64,000 nucleotides of DNA, taken from the NCBI GenBank assembly GCA_013399875.1, contig VXAZ01008191.1, positions 187,849 through 251,848 of the forward strand, in the 5' to 3' direction. Under the pieces are notes generated by a model. It ran no database searches, was not told the origin of the DNA, and saw only the letters and a program-made list of their open reading frames with translations. A program made the translations under genes and the position numbers. This stretch comes from Gymnorhina tibicen (taxonomy: Eukaryota > Chordata > Aves > Passeriformes > Artamidae). Numbering within the stretch: the stretch's first letter is position 1; every line of letters begins with the position of its first letter. This document shows positions 12,946-26,819 of the stretch, piece by piece.

Positions 12946-14758
12946 TTCAGATGTTGCCTCTGAAAGGCTTTGAGGCTTCCCAGATGTGCTCATTAACACT
13001 GCAGTAGCACTCTTGCATTATCCCTGTGTGATCCATGTATTGATGCTTGGGATCAACTTTTCTAACAAGGATTTCTCCTTAGGGAAGGTTTTGCCATAAA
13101 CTCATTGTTGCTCCATTTGGGGCTGGTTTAAAAAGACAGAGTCTGGGGTGAAGACCAGCAAGAGAAAAGCCACTTTCGCTATGGGGAAACCTGAAAAAAA
13201 AGCTTCAGGCAACACCTCCTCTTGGATTTCCCTCAGGCCCAGCTGTATGAAGGACCAGCCTTGGTCCAAAATCTTGACCAGCCATGACACCACAGGGGGT
13301 CTGACCAGCGCCCTGCCCTTCTGCAAAGGTTAGATCCCAAACCTACAGGCTGGCAGCGTTTCTCAGGCTGGTAAGAAATCAAAGCATTTCTGTCCATCTC
13401 AGAACTGAGTTTCAAATTAAAAAAAAAATTATAATAATAATTCCAACACCCAGTCTCCCTGTCCCAGCTGCTGCCCCTATCATCACACTTCAAGCCTTAT
13501 CTCTCAGTTTTGATCCCTTGTGTTGTCTTTATTTTCTCCTTCCCCAGTCCTGCATTGTCCTGCACCTCTCCCCCGACTCCCCTTCCCAGAGACTTGTGAT
13601 AACCATTGCCTAGGTAACAGCATCTCGCCTGGTGTGCTCGACTGCCTGCGATGGATGTGGGGGCGTGTGCTGTGCCTGCATTCCCAGTGGGATAAGAAGT
13701 GTAGAGTCGAGTGCTGTGTGTGGGAGAGGAACTTCTCACACTGATTCTGACACCGGCAGAGGCAAGAAGGTCAGCTCCTTGTGTCCCTCTGTAGGGCTGG
13801 GGAGCTGCTGCTGTGGTGGCTAAGAGGATTTATTGACTTCTCGGTGAGAGGGCTGGGAAGGGAGAGGCTTGGAGGGCTTTTTGTTGCCGTGCTCATCCAG
13901 GACATCCTTATAAAATGTTAGCTATGCATGGCTAAAGCTTTGATTATTCACAGGCCAGCTGGTGGGGAAGCTGATTGACACTTCATTCCTACCCTGGGCT
14001 TCCTCTGGAACGAGCTGCAAATCCAGCAGGAAAAAAAAATAAAGCACCACAAGAACCACCTATCAACAAAGATCAAGACAAGGAGGACCAGCAATCCAGC
14101 AAGTTAATCTAAGGAACATTTTTCTGCTGCATTAAGGGTTAATCCAGACCCAGAAAATGTCAAAAAGCCTGTGTGTCTCACAAAACTTGCTCAAAGCAAT
14201 AATTTAGGGAAGTTTGGATTTATTTTCACTAATGTGTGGACTGGAAACCAGGCAAAAAAACCGTGGGTAGCAGGTCAGGCATAGCACAGAGGATGGAATA
14301 GAAACAGGACCCATAGAGGTTTTAATTATCTTAGTTATAAAGTCAGTTCTTAACATATTCATAACTTCTTTTTCAAAGGTGCCTGAAGCACCAAGGGTTG
14401 AACCAATGAGCAAAGGAAGAAAAGTAGATGGGATGGCTCATAATTGAGAACTGGTGGCAGAAAAGACTGAAATTATGCTGGATGTGCGGAGATTCAGAGG
14501 AATAAATTCAAATGTGTCAATGTAATGCAAAAGAGAGTCTAAGAAGCAATTCATGCTGAAAGAAATCTGCAAAGGATGGGCAGCAAAGTAGATGGCAGTT
14601 AGGTCCCACAACTCAGAACTTAGATCAGGGAAAAGGAGAAGGGAAAGGCACTCCTGCTTCCCTGCCACCTTCCCATGAAGCTGCTGCGTGCGGATTTCCT
14701 TGGGCAGCTGTCAGTCAGTGGGGTCGCACTGCCAGACTCATCACATTATGGAAGAAGG
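12946..14758. other. Unique non-coding sequence
   Basis: An A-run followed by TAA repeats lies at 13,418-13,441. No gene or repeat family is recognised. Confidence 0.5.
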
Positions 14759-14759
14759 T

Positions 14760-15315
14760 CATAGAATCATGGAATGGTTTGGGTTGGAAGGGACATTAAA
14801 AACTGTTTTGTTCCAACCTCCTGCCATGGGCAGGGACAGCTTCCACTATCCCAGGTTGCTCCAAGCCCTGTCCAGCCTGGCCTTGGACACTTCCAGGGAT
14901 GGGGCAGCCACAGCTTCTCTGGGCAACCTGTGCCAGGACCTCACCACCCTCACAGGGAAGAATTTCTCCAAAATATCTAACATAAACCTGCCCACTTTCA
15001 GCTCAGGGCTATTCCCCCTTGTCCTGTCACTCCATATCCTCGTAAAAGGTCTCTCCAGAACTTTCCTGTAAGCTCTCTCCAAGTACTGGAAGACCACTGA
15101 AACCTTCTCTTTTCCAGGCTGAACAATCCCAATTGTCCCAGCCTTTCCTCCCAGCAGAGCTGCTCCATCCCTCTGATCATCCTGGTGCCTCCTCTGGACT
15201 CACTCCAGCAGCTCCTCGTCCTTCCTGTGCTGGGCCCAGGGCTGGAGGCCGCTCTGCAGATGGGGCCTCACCTGAGTGGAGCAGAGGGGCAGAACCCCCT
15301 CCCTTGACGTGCTGG
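14760..15315 (-). mobile_element. CR1 LINE 3' fragment (~555 bp)
   Basis: A clear copy with ATAGAATCATGGAATGG terminus and all 3' blocks up to the CCAGAGCTGGA-type region (here GGGCTGGAGGCC) and GCAGAACCCCCTCCC. The reverse-complement frame at 14,846-15,097 translates as the C-terminal part of CR1 ORF2 (RLPREAVAAPSLEVSKARLD). It contains frameshifts and stops. Confidence 0.95.
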
Positions 15316-18300
15316 GAGGTCAATTCCCAGAATTTGTGGGGGAATGCACAATGGATCCCCACAATCCCCTGCTGGACAGCACATGGCTGCAGGGCCAGGA
15401 GGTTGCTCTGCTGCAGCAAAGATGTGGGAGAAGCACTCAGCCAGGCAGCGGAGGTAAATCCATGACTCCCAAAAACACCCTGTTTTTATTTGTGCTGGCA
15501 TTCCTTTCTGACCAGCTTGGTACCACACCAGGAAAATGCCTGACCTGTGACTCCCTGAAGAAAAGTACAGCTCTGCTTATCAAATTTGGCTGTTGGCATG
15601 AAGAGCTGAGCAAAGGGAACTGTTCTGCTGCCAGCCAGGGTCTTCCCTCCACTAAAAATAACTTTTCATAACAGAGAAGTGATTTACAATATTGACATGG
15701 GGATATTTGCCTCTGGTAAAAACTCTGGAGTTGGCACAGGAGAGCATGGGAAACTCCCATCTCCCTCAGTTTGGGAAGATGAAAGCAGAGCCTGGAAAGG
15801 AAAGTGTTCAAGCCATCATCCTGCCAACCAGAGACACCAACACAGGAGGAAAATAGCCAGAAAATCAAGACCCGAGGGAAAACCAGCTGAGTTCTGGACA
15901 CTAAACCACACTTCCCAGCACAAACCCATCTCTTTACTTCTCCCTTTGCCATCTGGCTGCCTCATCTTCCCCCGTTCCATTTTTTTGAAGGGTTCCTCTT
16001 TGTTTTGACTTTTCTCCAATGTTTTTAATTCCATTCTCTCCTCTGTGCAGAGCTTCCCAGCCAAACCCAGTGCGTCAGAGGTGGAAGGAGCAGTACCAGC
16101 CACCAGGAAACACAGCTGAAATGATTTTCCAGTGCATACTGAAATGAAATAACTCAGTGTAGTGTGCACATCAATCCTGGGGAGTTATTCCCGGCTCAGT
16201 ATTGATTGGATAGGAAAGGAGCAACCCTTGGAAATGAACATAGAGCTACCAACATTTCCCCAAACTCTTAAATTCCTTTGTGGCTTTGTGGTGTTCCCTC
16301 CCTTCTCTCCTCTGGGATGGGTTTTTTTTTTCCCTTATTTTTTTACCCTTTTGTTTCTTTTCCTTTTGCCAGGAGCGAACCAACTGCAAGCTTTGCCCAA
16401 TCACGCTTGTGCCAGTCAAGTCTGACTCAGAAGCAAGGCAGCAAACAAGGCCTCAGGGTAGAAATCAAACACTGGAGTGCTCCGTGTAGGGAGAACGGAA
16501 AAAGCTTCACTCATGTTCTCACGGTGTTGGAAGGAGGAACAAAATTCCTCGGAATTAGTGGTTTCTTTCCTTTCTCTCTCATTGAGGTTTTGTTTGCGTT
16601 GGATGGAAGTCCTGTGGTTTGCAGCTTGTCTACTGTTAGATTTCTCCTTTGGGGGTTTAATGTCCTGAATAATGATGTTCTGGGGATTCTGGTGCTTTCT
16701 GGGTTGTAGGAGGACTGGAAATGAGAGGAAACTTATCAGAATGTACAATTATCAATTATCAGTCAGAATTCATATTAATCTGGAAGCATTTGGGAGCTGC
16801 AAACGCACAGGAAAACCTCATTGTGAGGCTGGGCTCAGCCTTCAAGGGCAAGAGGTGCTTTAACCAGTCAGGTGACGGAATCCAAAGGATCATCCTGGTT
16901 ATCCACCCCCTTTTTCCTGCTAATTACCTCTTACCTACCACCCCTCTGCACCACTGACGTTCCTTTCTCAGACCTAGAGGCGTTTTACCTCACCCTTCCT
17001 TACTGGTCTCTTTGATACCCCATATCAAAGCTCTCCTTTTCCACCCAGGGCTGCATTCCCGCACCTTCAGAGCAGCACTGAATCCTTTGAGGATGCCATT
17101 AGCGGTGAGGTGAGCAGGCTGGGCCCTGAGCAGTGGATAAAGTTTAAATGCAGAAGGTATCTGCTCGTGAAATAAAGTGGTGAAAAAACACAGGAAAACT
17201 CCCCCTTTTCCCATTTATTTTCAGATGATTTGGCAATGCAAAGGACAGATACTCAGGTGTCTTTTTTTTCATACAGGGGACTTGCAAAAGCAGGAGGAAG
17301 TAGCAAGGATGGAGGGAATAATACATGGAAATGGGCTGGAGCAGCCAGATATGGCATGAAAATTATTAAGCGGAAAAGGAAAGAGGAGTAAGATGGCAGA
17401 AAGAGGGAGCAGCACCCAAGGTAGGAAGAGGAGCTCACCCCATGGTCCTAAAACACTGGGGAAATTCCCAAAGAGAAAAGGTAGCTGGTGTTTCAATGAA
17501 CACAGATTTTATCCATAGCGTGCTGGAATCACTTATGAATATTGGAAAGGGAGTTTGAAGGTTCTGTAGAAACCCAGAATTTGTGTCCTGACTCAGTATT
17601 CAGGGCAAGGGACTGCACTGACTCAACAGGGATGGTTATGGTCAGCCCCTGGTGAGGAGAAAATGCTCCTGTCCCAAGGCTGGGTCCAGCACCCAGAAAA
17701 AACAGTTCTGTGGGCTCCTGTGCAGGAAAAAAGTGACATTTTGGTGAGGCGAGGCAGCAGGTGAGATAGAACAATTGTTTTTCTCACTTTTGAACTTTTT
17801 CACGCCGTGTTATCCTGTGACAAACGTGGATGGGGAGCTGAGAAGTAACAGGAATTTTTGTCCTGCTTCTGAGTAAAGGAGAGTGATACCTGAAAGTGAG
17901 TGTGAGAGTGAGTGTGAGTGAGTGACACATGTGCATCTGTGGGGTAGAACTGGGAGGGGAGGCAGCAGAGACCCTCCCTCTGCACGTCTGTGGGGCGTGC
18001 ATCTTCCTCCATCCCCTGCTTCTCCCTCTCCCACTCCTGCCGAGGTGCCTTTGAGAGCTGCTGCTGTGGCAGGTGAGTCAGTGCGACAGCTCAGGCACGG
18101 GGCAGCCCCCTCAGCTGCCGAAATGCCAGCCAATCTCCCAGCAGGCTCAGAGCCCACTATTATAAATGCATTATTTTCCTCCCTCCCCTCTCCTTCAGCT
18201 GGCGTGGTGAGTCAGTAATCAAGGTTCCTTTGTCATTTTGTGGGGCGTGGGGGAGCTGCTGGTGCTGCCGGTGGGCACAAGGTGTGTGGGGCAGGTTTAG

Positions 18301-20355
18301 CTGCATCCTCGCATGGATTTTCCTTCTGCTCCTTCCCAGGCTCAGAGAGCCCCACCAGCTGCAGGAAAGGGCAGGAAAAGGGACAAAAACGCGGTAGACA
18401 GGAGGGGGGAGACAGCCCCACTCTGAATTTCATCATTCTCCATTCTGATTCACAGCGGTCTTAAATAGAGACCAAGATCCTTCCCTGTTAATGACAATTG
18501 TTCAACAAATTCCAGGCGGGGTTTAAAAGGGAATTTAAAAATCCCAGCAGCTCTAATACCAAAGTTCTGGCAGAACTCGGAGGAGCTGGTGGGCAACGAG
18601 CATAACGTCAGCCCCTTTGTTTGGCATCTCTGTGCTGGTGTGGGCTGCCCGCTGTGGAAAACGGGACAGCAGCAGGGAAAGTTGTGAGCGAAGGAGGGGA
18701 GGGGAGGGGAGGACAAGGCAGGGGGTGCAGAGGAGCTGAATTTTCACTTCTGGCTCAGGAAAGAGAGCCCTGAGCCGAGGGGAGAGAGAGGGATGCTGCC
18801 GAGGGGAAGGGAACAGCCCGGAGTGAGTTGGGGGCAGAAAATCAGCCAGTTCCCACTGTGTGATCCCTCAGACATCGGCGCAGGAGCCTTTCCCTGGGAT
18901 GGAAAAACTGCAGGGATGGGTCGGAACAAAGGACAGTGCAGCCCTGAGCGGCCAAGACAGATGTCAAGGGGAGGGCAAGAGCTGAGTAAATGCACTGAAA
19001 ATACATCCCTGGGCTACCCCGAGCTGGGCAGGGCTCAGAGACCTTCTGAACAAGAGCTGAGGTGATGGTACCAGGAAGCACCATGTGGATTTTTCCCCTG
19101 TGAGTTTATCCGAACACTTCCTAAATCCGTGCAAGCACCAGCAGCATCATCCAGCAAAGAGCTTGCACAACTTAGCATGAAATCTCTCTCCTGGTGTCTG
19201 TGATAGGCTCTTTGTTTTTGAAGGGAGTTTAAATGATTATTGCCTTTTTCAGCATCTTTTGGCCCCTCAAGTTTCCCTTCAGTCACGATTTTTCCACGCC
19301 ATCCCTTAACACACCATGAGGGCCTTTCTTACATTGCAGGACACCTCACGACAGCTGACACATCAGTGACGTTCACCGTGGCCTTGAGGTTTTTGTGGTG
19401 CCCACGGGGTGGGAAAGCTGGCAGAGACCTTCCTTGGGTGCTGAATCCTGCACAAGGGTAATCTCCCCACAGGAATCAGCATGGGAAAACTGCAGAGAGG
19501 GAGCTGAGTAGATGGGATGCAGTCAGAGAAGGCGCGGAATGGAATGCCCCTGGTCCCAAGATCACATTAATGCTCCTTCTGTACCAGCTCCACCTTCAAG
19601 CATCAATTCCCACAATTTTCCCATTGTGTGTGCACATGGCTTTGTGTAAAAATCCACGGTTTTAGGAAAAAGGGGACCAAGCGTTGTCCAGGGCTTTCAG
19701 GAATCTGCCAGTTTGTGACTTTACATTTGGCTTGAGTTGGTGCCTCCCGAGCCAAAGGCACAGGATTCTCTCCATGGATGTGAGCACAGATGGGATCACC
19801 TTTCCCTCTGCCTCTTCTTGTGGAAAATTTGTGGTTTTCTGCTGGATCAGTGAGTGGAGCAGTCGCTGGGTGTGACCACACTTGCCAGAGCTGACACGTG
19901 GGAGGCTGTGCGAACACACCACCAGGGACGCCAGAACAAGTGGGACTGTCCCTTTTGATGGCAGCACAAATCAGTCTTTGATTTTGTTAATCTGGCAGCA
20001 GCTGCACCTTTCGAAATGGTAGAAGATGATATTGCAAACCCAAACCTGTTTGATCAGTGAAATCCCCTGGATTTGTCTGTCTTGACTGACCCGGGGTGTG
20101 ATCAAAGCTTTCAGACGTGAGTGTTCCAAATACCTTTCTGATTGTACCTCTCAGATGTGGGCTCCTTATTATCCGGTAAAAGCTGACGTGCAACAGCCAC
20201 TTCTTTGCATGAGGCTCTCCTCCAGCTTCCTGTGCTTGTCAAGAGTTTTCTGAAATTAGCCCAAGAATTCACCAGCTGTTGGAGAGAGGAATGGGATGAA
20301 ACAATCCAGTTTGAGCTGGATTTCCTGGGAAGGTGAGTCTGAAAATGTTGGTTAA
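15316..20355. other. 5-kb stretch free of CR1, unique non-coding
   Basis: No repeat family is recognised. There is a short GTGA-rich microsatellite-like stretch at 17,896-17,925, a GC-richer section at 17.95-18.75 kb with several CAGGTGAGTCAG-type words, and a GGGGA run at 18,692-18,710. Overlapping open frames are unsupported. The low repeat content may indicate constraint but is not proof. Confidence 0.5.
17896..17927 (+). repeat. GTGAGT/GTGTGA-type short tandem repeat
   Basis: Degenerate units of GTGAGTGTGA alternate over about 30 bp. This is a simple-sequence tract, not a gene. Confidence 0.7.
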
Positions 20356-20357
20356 AC

Positions 20358-20490
20358 ATTCAAGGCCAGGTTGGATGAGGCCTTAAGCAACTTGGTCAAG
20401 TGGAAGGTGTCCCTGTCCATGGCGGGGGTGGAACTGGATGTTTTTTAGGTCCCTCCCAGCCCAAACCATTCTCTGATTTTATGATGCTGA
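20358..20490 (+). mobile_element. CR1 LINE 3'-end fragment
   Basis: CAAGGCCAGGTTGGATGAGG, then the GTGTCCCTGTCCATGGCGG block and a GGTCCCTCCCAGCCCAAACC terminus ending in a decayed ATTCT/ATTTTATGAT tail. 5'-truncated. Confidence 0.9.
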
Positions 20491-22505
20491 GAGCAAGAAG
20501 AGAATATGAACAGAGGAGAGAAGTGGACCTGCCATAAAGGACAGCAAGGACTACCCAGAACAGTGACCACGGGAGAAGCTCAGAAGGCAGAAGGGGACAA
20601 TAAAATGGTGTTGCTTTAGCTGGAAGTTAAGAGGTCTTTGACTCTATTCCAGGAGGAAAATTGCACTTCAATATTTCCTAGCACTGAAAAGAGTATTTTT
20701 ATTGCAGCATATTTTTAGTTAATTGTGTATTGATTCGCTTTTTATTCCAGAGAAAAAATTAAGACACAATTGATAGTCTGCTTGCTTTACTAACATCTGT
20801 AGCTGCCAAATTGCCCAAAGCAAGAGGAAGGTGCTGATGGAATGTTCTCTTTGTATATACCTGGAGAAAAGGTGGGATTTTTTTTCTTCCTCTATAAAAT
20901 AATTCTAACATACAGCTCACCTAACCTCACTTGTTGATGACAACAAACTGGTTGAATTATGCTGAATACATCCCTGGGGCACCTGGTGGTTACCAGTGAC
21001 ACCACGACAAAGGCAGAATCAGAATCTGAGTGGCAGAGCTCAGGGGTGGACCTGCGCTGGTTTCTTTTCAGTTTATTCCCTCAATTAATTGTCTCTTTAT
21101 AGGCCTATTGTGTTGTATTTTTCCTCTGCTCTTTCATCTCAGATGCGCCCACCTGAATTGCTTTCTTTGTTATTTTTCTGCGAGTTTCTGTGTGTTACTA
21201 AAATGTGGCCATAAATGTGCTATGGAATGGGATATTTTTGCTGGATGTAGGATGGGGCGAATGCACCCTGCACCAAAACTTCCCTAAGGGTCACAGGCAG
21301 GTTTTCAGGCCACCTCTTCCAAGACACAAAAACTGTTAAACTTCCAGGATGTTTGTTGCTGTTTTCCTAATTTACATTGTTGAACAAAATGTGATTAATT
21401 ACATTATGCTTTGTGCCACTTGAAAATACTTAGTCAGAGATAATTCCTTCCCGAGCAAACTGCCATCTGAGGAGATGAGATGAACACACACAGAGGCAAG
21501 GGTGGGGAGCTTATTATCCTTTTAGTGACGAGGATTTGAGGGATTTTGGGTAGAAAAGCTCAGCATCTTTCAGGGGTGACTCAGCCCAGCTTAAATCTGA
21601 GTCATTTCTCATGTCCACGTCTCTCTGTGGAACACAGAAGAGAGGACAGTGTGGTTCCTCCTGTGAGCATCTCCAGATGGATCTTTAAAGATTGGATCCT
21701 TAATATTTGTGTGCAATTCAGGTGAAAACAGGTCTGAAGTTTTCTCCAGGCATCTCCACATCTCTCTGGGCACTTGAACACCATCAAATCTCTCTCCTGA
21801 CCCACCAACCCACTCCTGAGAGGAGCAGGGAGACACCTCAAAACCTGGTGACGAGAGAATGAGGGTTGGAAGCCAATGTGCAACTCTGATTTTGTGCGTA
21901 ATTTTTACCCATTGAACAGTTAAAAATTTTAAACTTTATTCCTTTTATTTTTTTCCCTCCTCTGGCTGGAATCATCATTTGTGTGCGTTCATCCACATAA
22001 CGCCCTTAACAGAGCAGCTGAGCTTTTTATAGAGATCAATAAAACTTAAAAGGTGGAACAACTGTGAGTTTCTCAAGCCCTTTATAAAAGGTTTGCCCAG
22101 GGCTGGGGTTGCTGACCCCTTTGGGGTGATGTCTAGGAGAATGAAAGCCCAGGCAAAGATAAAGGCAAGCGAGTATGGGACAGAAAAGGGGATTGTGGAA
22201 CTTCTAATGTAAGAAAGTGCTACAAATGTTCAAGTCACTGGAAAGGTCAGAGCCACAAGCTGCATAAACACAGGGGTAAGTCAGGCTGGTGATGAACAAG
22301 GGCATAAACTGAAATATTTTTGCCTAGGGAAGAGAATGAAAGGATTGGGAGAATACTTGGCAAAGCAGCTGAGGGGTGGATCCAGAGCTGACTAATAAAG
22401 AGTGTGCATGTGGAGATAGTGAGGCTTCATTTCCTGAGGTACAGGGATCCACTCCCTCCAGGCACTCATTTAGTGAGGGGAGAAAGGCACTGGTTTACAA
22501 CCAGA
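20491..22505. other. Unique non-coding sequence
   Basis: AT-rich between 20.64 and 21.0 kb; otherwise nothing recognisable. Confidence 0.5.
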
Positions 22506-22506
22506 G

Positions 22507-22630
22507 AGTCACAGAATGGTTTTTGTTGGACAGGACCTTCAAGATCCTCCAGTTCCACCTCCCTGCCGTGGGCAGGGACATCTTCCACCAGACCAGGTTG
22601 CTCCAAGCCCCATCCAACCTCAAACCCCAG
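22507..22630 (-). mobile_element. CR1 LINE 3'-end fragment
   Basis: GTCACAGAATGGTTTTTGTT, TTCCACCTCCCTGCCGTGGG and the GTTGCTCCAAGCCCCATCC block. Similarity stops near 22,630. Confidence 0.9.
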
Positions 22631-25600
22631 CCGTGTGTCCCTGAACCAGTCCAGTGAGGACTGTGGCTGCCCCTTTGCTCACCAGCTTTCTGCTGAGCTA
22701 TTTCCAGCTGCATTTTGGGAGCCTTTTCCCTTTTATTCAATTCCCTTGGTGGCAGAGGCATGGTCAGATAACCCCCATACCTATTTCCGTGGAGTAGCTC
22801 TGAAATTCCATGTCTGCCTGTGGCCAGAAGGTGCTGTATGAAAATTAGAGCCATGATTAGCTAAATGACATGTGATATCATAACAGTGAAATCAGATTTG
22901 AGTCAGACCCCATAAGCCTGCCCAGAAAATCACATTGACCTCAGTACAAAAGTCTCATCCATCCATCCTCTCCATATTTCTGTGCAGAAGAACTTGGGAG
23001 TGCACGCCCAGAGCTCCTGGTGCGGAGGAGAAACACAGGTCCTACCTCCAGACGCCCAGACCATGAGTCCTTCCACATCATTAAAGGGATGGTAGTGGTC
23101 ATAATAGATTTTCCAGAGGGGCAGATGGCAGGAATGTGGCAGCCAGAGCAGGCAGTTTGATGCTGAGCAGGAAAGCAAGTTTGATTAGACGAGTTTGACT
23201 CATCATTCAGTTCCAGTTCTCAGCAGTACAGGCACTGCTGCTCGCCAGATTAAAAATTCATATGTGTATGGGAGGGAAATGAGAATGAGCTTCAGGACCT
23301 CCAGCAAAGGTAAGACGAGTCTCAGGTTGTGGTTCAGACTCTTATTCTTGCCTGAAATCTTTTTTGTTTCCACAGTGCAGAGCACAGCTCTTTGGAATAG
23401 AGCTCAGCTTGCTCGGGGCATGGTTTGAGAAAGAAATTCAGATCACACTTTTCTGAGAAACGTAGACGTGGGTCAGAATTGTCAATGTCAGCTCTGGAGT
23501 TCAATTCTTCTCCAGTCTCAGAGTGCCCAAATTTGAGATTCTTGCTTTGATCTCTTTTAGAGAAAACATGTAAGGCTGAAGTTTCTGCTTCCTTCTGAAT
23601 TGATGTATATTTGGAAATCTTTTATTTTTTAGGGTTTTGCAAAAGATTTTGTCCCACCAGGAGGTTTGAACATAATTTTTACACAATTGACACTGTCCAA
23701 GCATTTTAAAGCTTCAGTTTTATTTTTTTATTACTTTTGTGCATGTTGGTAAAAGTAATAGTTCCAAATCTGCTTTGAAATAGGTTCATTTGAAAGTGAT
23801 AAACATGGTGGATTTTGAGAGGATGTGAGGCAAATCCATGTTCTCATAATCCCCTAAGAAGTTTCTCCGTATGAAACATTTCTGAGACCGCTTTTCATGC
23901 ATTTATTCCTCTTTCCTTCTTCCTTCCAAACAGTGAACTGAGTAAGGCAGGTCAACAAAAATACATCCTCCAAAGAGATGATGACCAGAACATGTTTTTA
24001 TTTTAATTCTGGAAGGCTTTTTTTTGTTGTTGTTGTTGTTCCATTGTTTTTAACTTGACCTAGATAACGCATCATCTTCTTAGATACCGAATGTCACAGT
24101 TACCTGGACGCTCACAGAGAAATATAATTACATATTCATACGCCAGATGTAGCCTGTCCACAGAGACTTGCACCAGCATTTGGTCTAATGAAGGAGCAGC
24201 TGGATTGAAGGAAGATGTACTATGGAACAGAAGAAATACATAAATTATGAAGCGTTTTCATCAGCCAAAGTCCTGCTGACATCCCACATTCACATTTCAC
24301 TCGGAACCTGGAAGCTGGTTCTTCTTCTCCAACTTCATTGAAGGCAAGGTCTGATTTTCTCCCAGCTCTGTCATTCCTTTCTTGCCCACCTGTAGCCAGT
24401 CCCCCAAAGGTGTTTTTGGGAGAATAACACTTCATTCTGACTCATAGCCCTCCAAAGCTACAAGGCAAGAGGAAAAAATAAATTAATCTTCAGTTCTACT
24501 CTTCGACTTCTTTCGTCTGACACTTATTCTTTGCAATTGTACTTTGAAATACTTCTGTTCTGATTTTCATCTTCACAGCTTCGGGATTGTCCTGAAGCTC
24601 TCCAGACTCTGATCTGTGTTCAGAATTCCAGATGAAATGCTCTTGGTAGCATTTCTTGGGCAGTCACTTACCCAGGGGCGGTTCAGATTGTTCCTCACTT
24701 GCAATGTGTGCTACAGGTAACAAAACAAAGCAGCTTCCCTCAGATCCTACTGACAGTGCAACCTCCTGCAGTGTCCCTCAGGGCAAACTGTGCTTTCCCA
24801 AAGTCTTTAAAGCCTTCTCCTGAATATTTTGATGGAAAACGTCCCCTTGCACAAACAAGGGCGTTTGTGTCCCTATGGCCAAGGCAAACTTTTTCAATGT
24901 GAGTGGCCTGGAGCTGTCCTGGTGTGTTGTGCCCACGAGCAGTGGGGAATGGGTTGAGTTGTATCTGTAATTTTTACGGTCCCATCATTATGGGACCTGA
25001 GTAAATCCCATAAATCAGTAACAAAAGTCTGGTCCTCGTGGCCGAGACACGTCCTACGTGACTGTAGGCACTGAACTGAAACAATTCCCTGATGATCCCA
25101 GGAAATCCTGCAAGCGGTGGAGCAACAGAGCAGTCCTGCATCCCTAAGAGAGATTTTTTCTTGAGCGTGTTGGAACCTCTGGGTTGCTAAAGCAGAAGAC
25201 GAGATTCCTTTTTCTCTTGTTTCCTTTATAGTTTGTTTGAGGTGGTTTTTTTGGTTTTGTTTTTTGGTGGGTGTTTTAAGGCTTCCATAGCATGCTGCAG
25301 AAAAAAAGATTTGAATATTGACCTTATCCTCACCACAAAAATTCCAAAATTTCTTGGCTTAATTGGCATCTAGCACAATTTCTTGCAAACCATGATGTGT
25401 CCTTTCCCTCACAAAGAAGAAAAAATCTATCAGAGTTGTTAGTGCTGTTTTATACAGCCCTAAGGATCAGCTGGGAAGGGTTGTCATGGACTCAAGTGCT
25501 AATGACTGGATCATCTGCTGCTCTGAAGGAAAAGTGGGTTGATTTTTCAAGGGAGAACAACCCTCTAGGCTGCCAGACATTGAATTGATCTGTTCTGGTC

Positions 25601-26815
25601 TGGGAAATTGTCTGTTTTCCCTCCTGATGATGAAACCCTCACTGCAGCTCTTCCATTTCAATTAATTCTGAGATAAAATGCTGACTCTCTGAATGGAAAA
25701 GTTGGACACACCAATGACCAGGATAGCAAAGGTGGATTTTCTTCCACTGTTTTTTAGCACGTGGGAAGAGGTTTGAGCCTGGTGTGTGTCTCCATGGGAG
25801 TGTCTGCACAAGTCTCCCCTTCAGATAAAAATACAGATAAAAAGTATTGTTCATCTGAGGACGAAAAGAGCTAATTCTGTGCAAATATCAAGGTCCAACT
25901 TGCCTAGTCAAAAAAAAGACATTTCCAGTCTTTAATACTATGTTATGTGTAAATATCTGCCTCTCTTCAGTGAGACCAAGTCCTGAAGAATTTGACACCT
26001 ACTCCATCCCTGGAATGGGATCCAGGTGTTTGGGTAGGGGAAAAATACCTTTTAGCTTCTCCCAGCGTCACTTTTCACGATTTCTGCTGGAGGTTTCTGA
26101 TCTTCATGGAAGAACTTAACTCCCCTTAGTGTCTCTTCAAGTTTTTAGATTACTTTTGCATTGCAGTTTTACCATTCATTCAGTCTTCAGTGAATGCCTT
26201 TACATCCTTTGAACTAAATAAATTAAACTTGTGTTGCTGTTTTGACTGGAAAAGGAGTGGTTACTGATGGCAAAAATTGAGTTCAGCCTGTGGAAAATTT
26301 AGCAGTGGTTCCTCTCACATAAGCACCTCTGCAAGGCTTTAGGAAGTGTTTCAATTTAATCTTGACGCCCTCTGGGGTTTTGCACCTGTCAGAAAGGCGT
26401 GAGGTTATGAAAGCAGGAAAAGATCCAGCACAGGAAGCTCATTTGTGCTGGCCCTTCCCAGCAGCATCTCTAAGAGGGAGTGGGACAGGCAGGAAAAACT
26501 TGTATTTTGTACAGGAATTAAATGGGTCACCAACCTGTAAATACGAATATTAATAAGAAAATTTCAGAAGTGAGTGTTTGGGGAAATCAGGGAAAATAAA
26601 GGCATTCCATTTTCCCAATGGAATAAATATTGGCCACTTCTGAAAATATACTTTGATGAAGCATTAATTGATCCTTGCATTATAGCTCCTATATTCCAAC
26701 CTGGACACAGGATTGGCTCAGAGCTAAGTGCAGACAGAGAAATCTCCCACGAATGTTTGTGAATAGCTCCTGATGGGTTGACATCTCTGTGTCATCAACA
26801 CCAACTATCTGAAAC
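22631..26815. other. 4-kb unique non-coding stretch
   Basis: No repeat family is recognised. A TTG-repeat lies at 24,024-24,041 and a GT-rich tract at 25,240-25,275. No exon-like frame with splice signals was found. Confidence 0.5.
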
Positions 26816-26819
26816 AGTT

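Noticed and set aside
14688..15097. Frames of 83-127 codons with RLPREAV-type or reverse-strand CR1 peptides
   Set aside because: These are translations of a CR1 fragment, not a host gene. The same applies to frames at 3.1, 27.1, 41.0, 44.8 and 58.4-58.8 kb.
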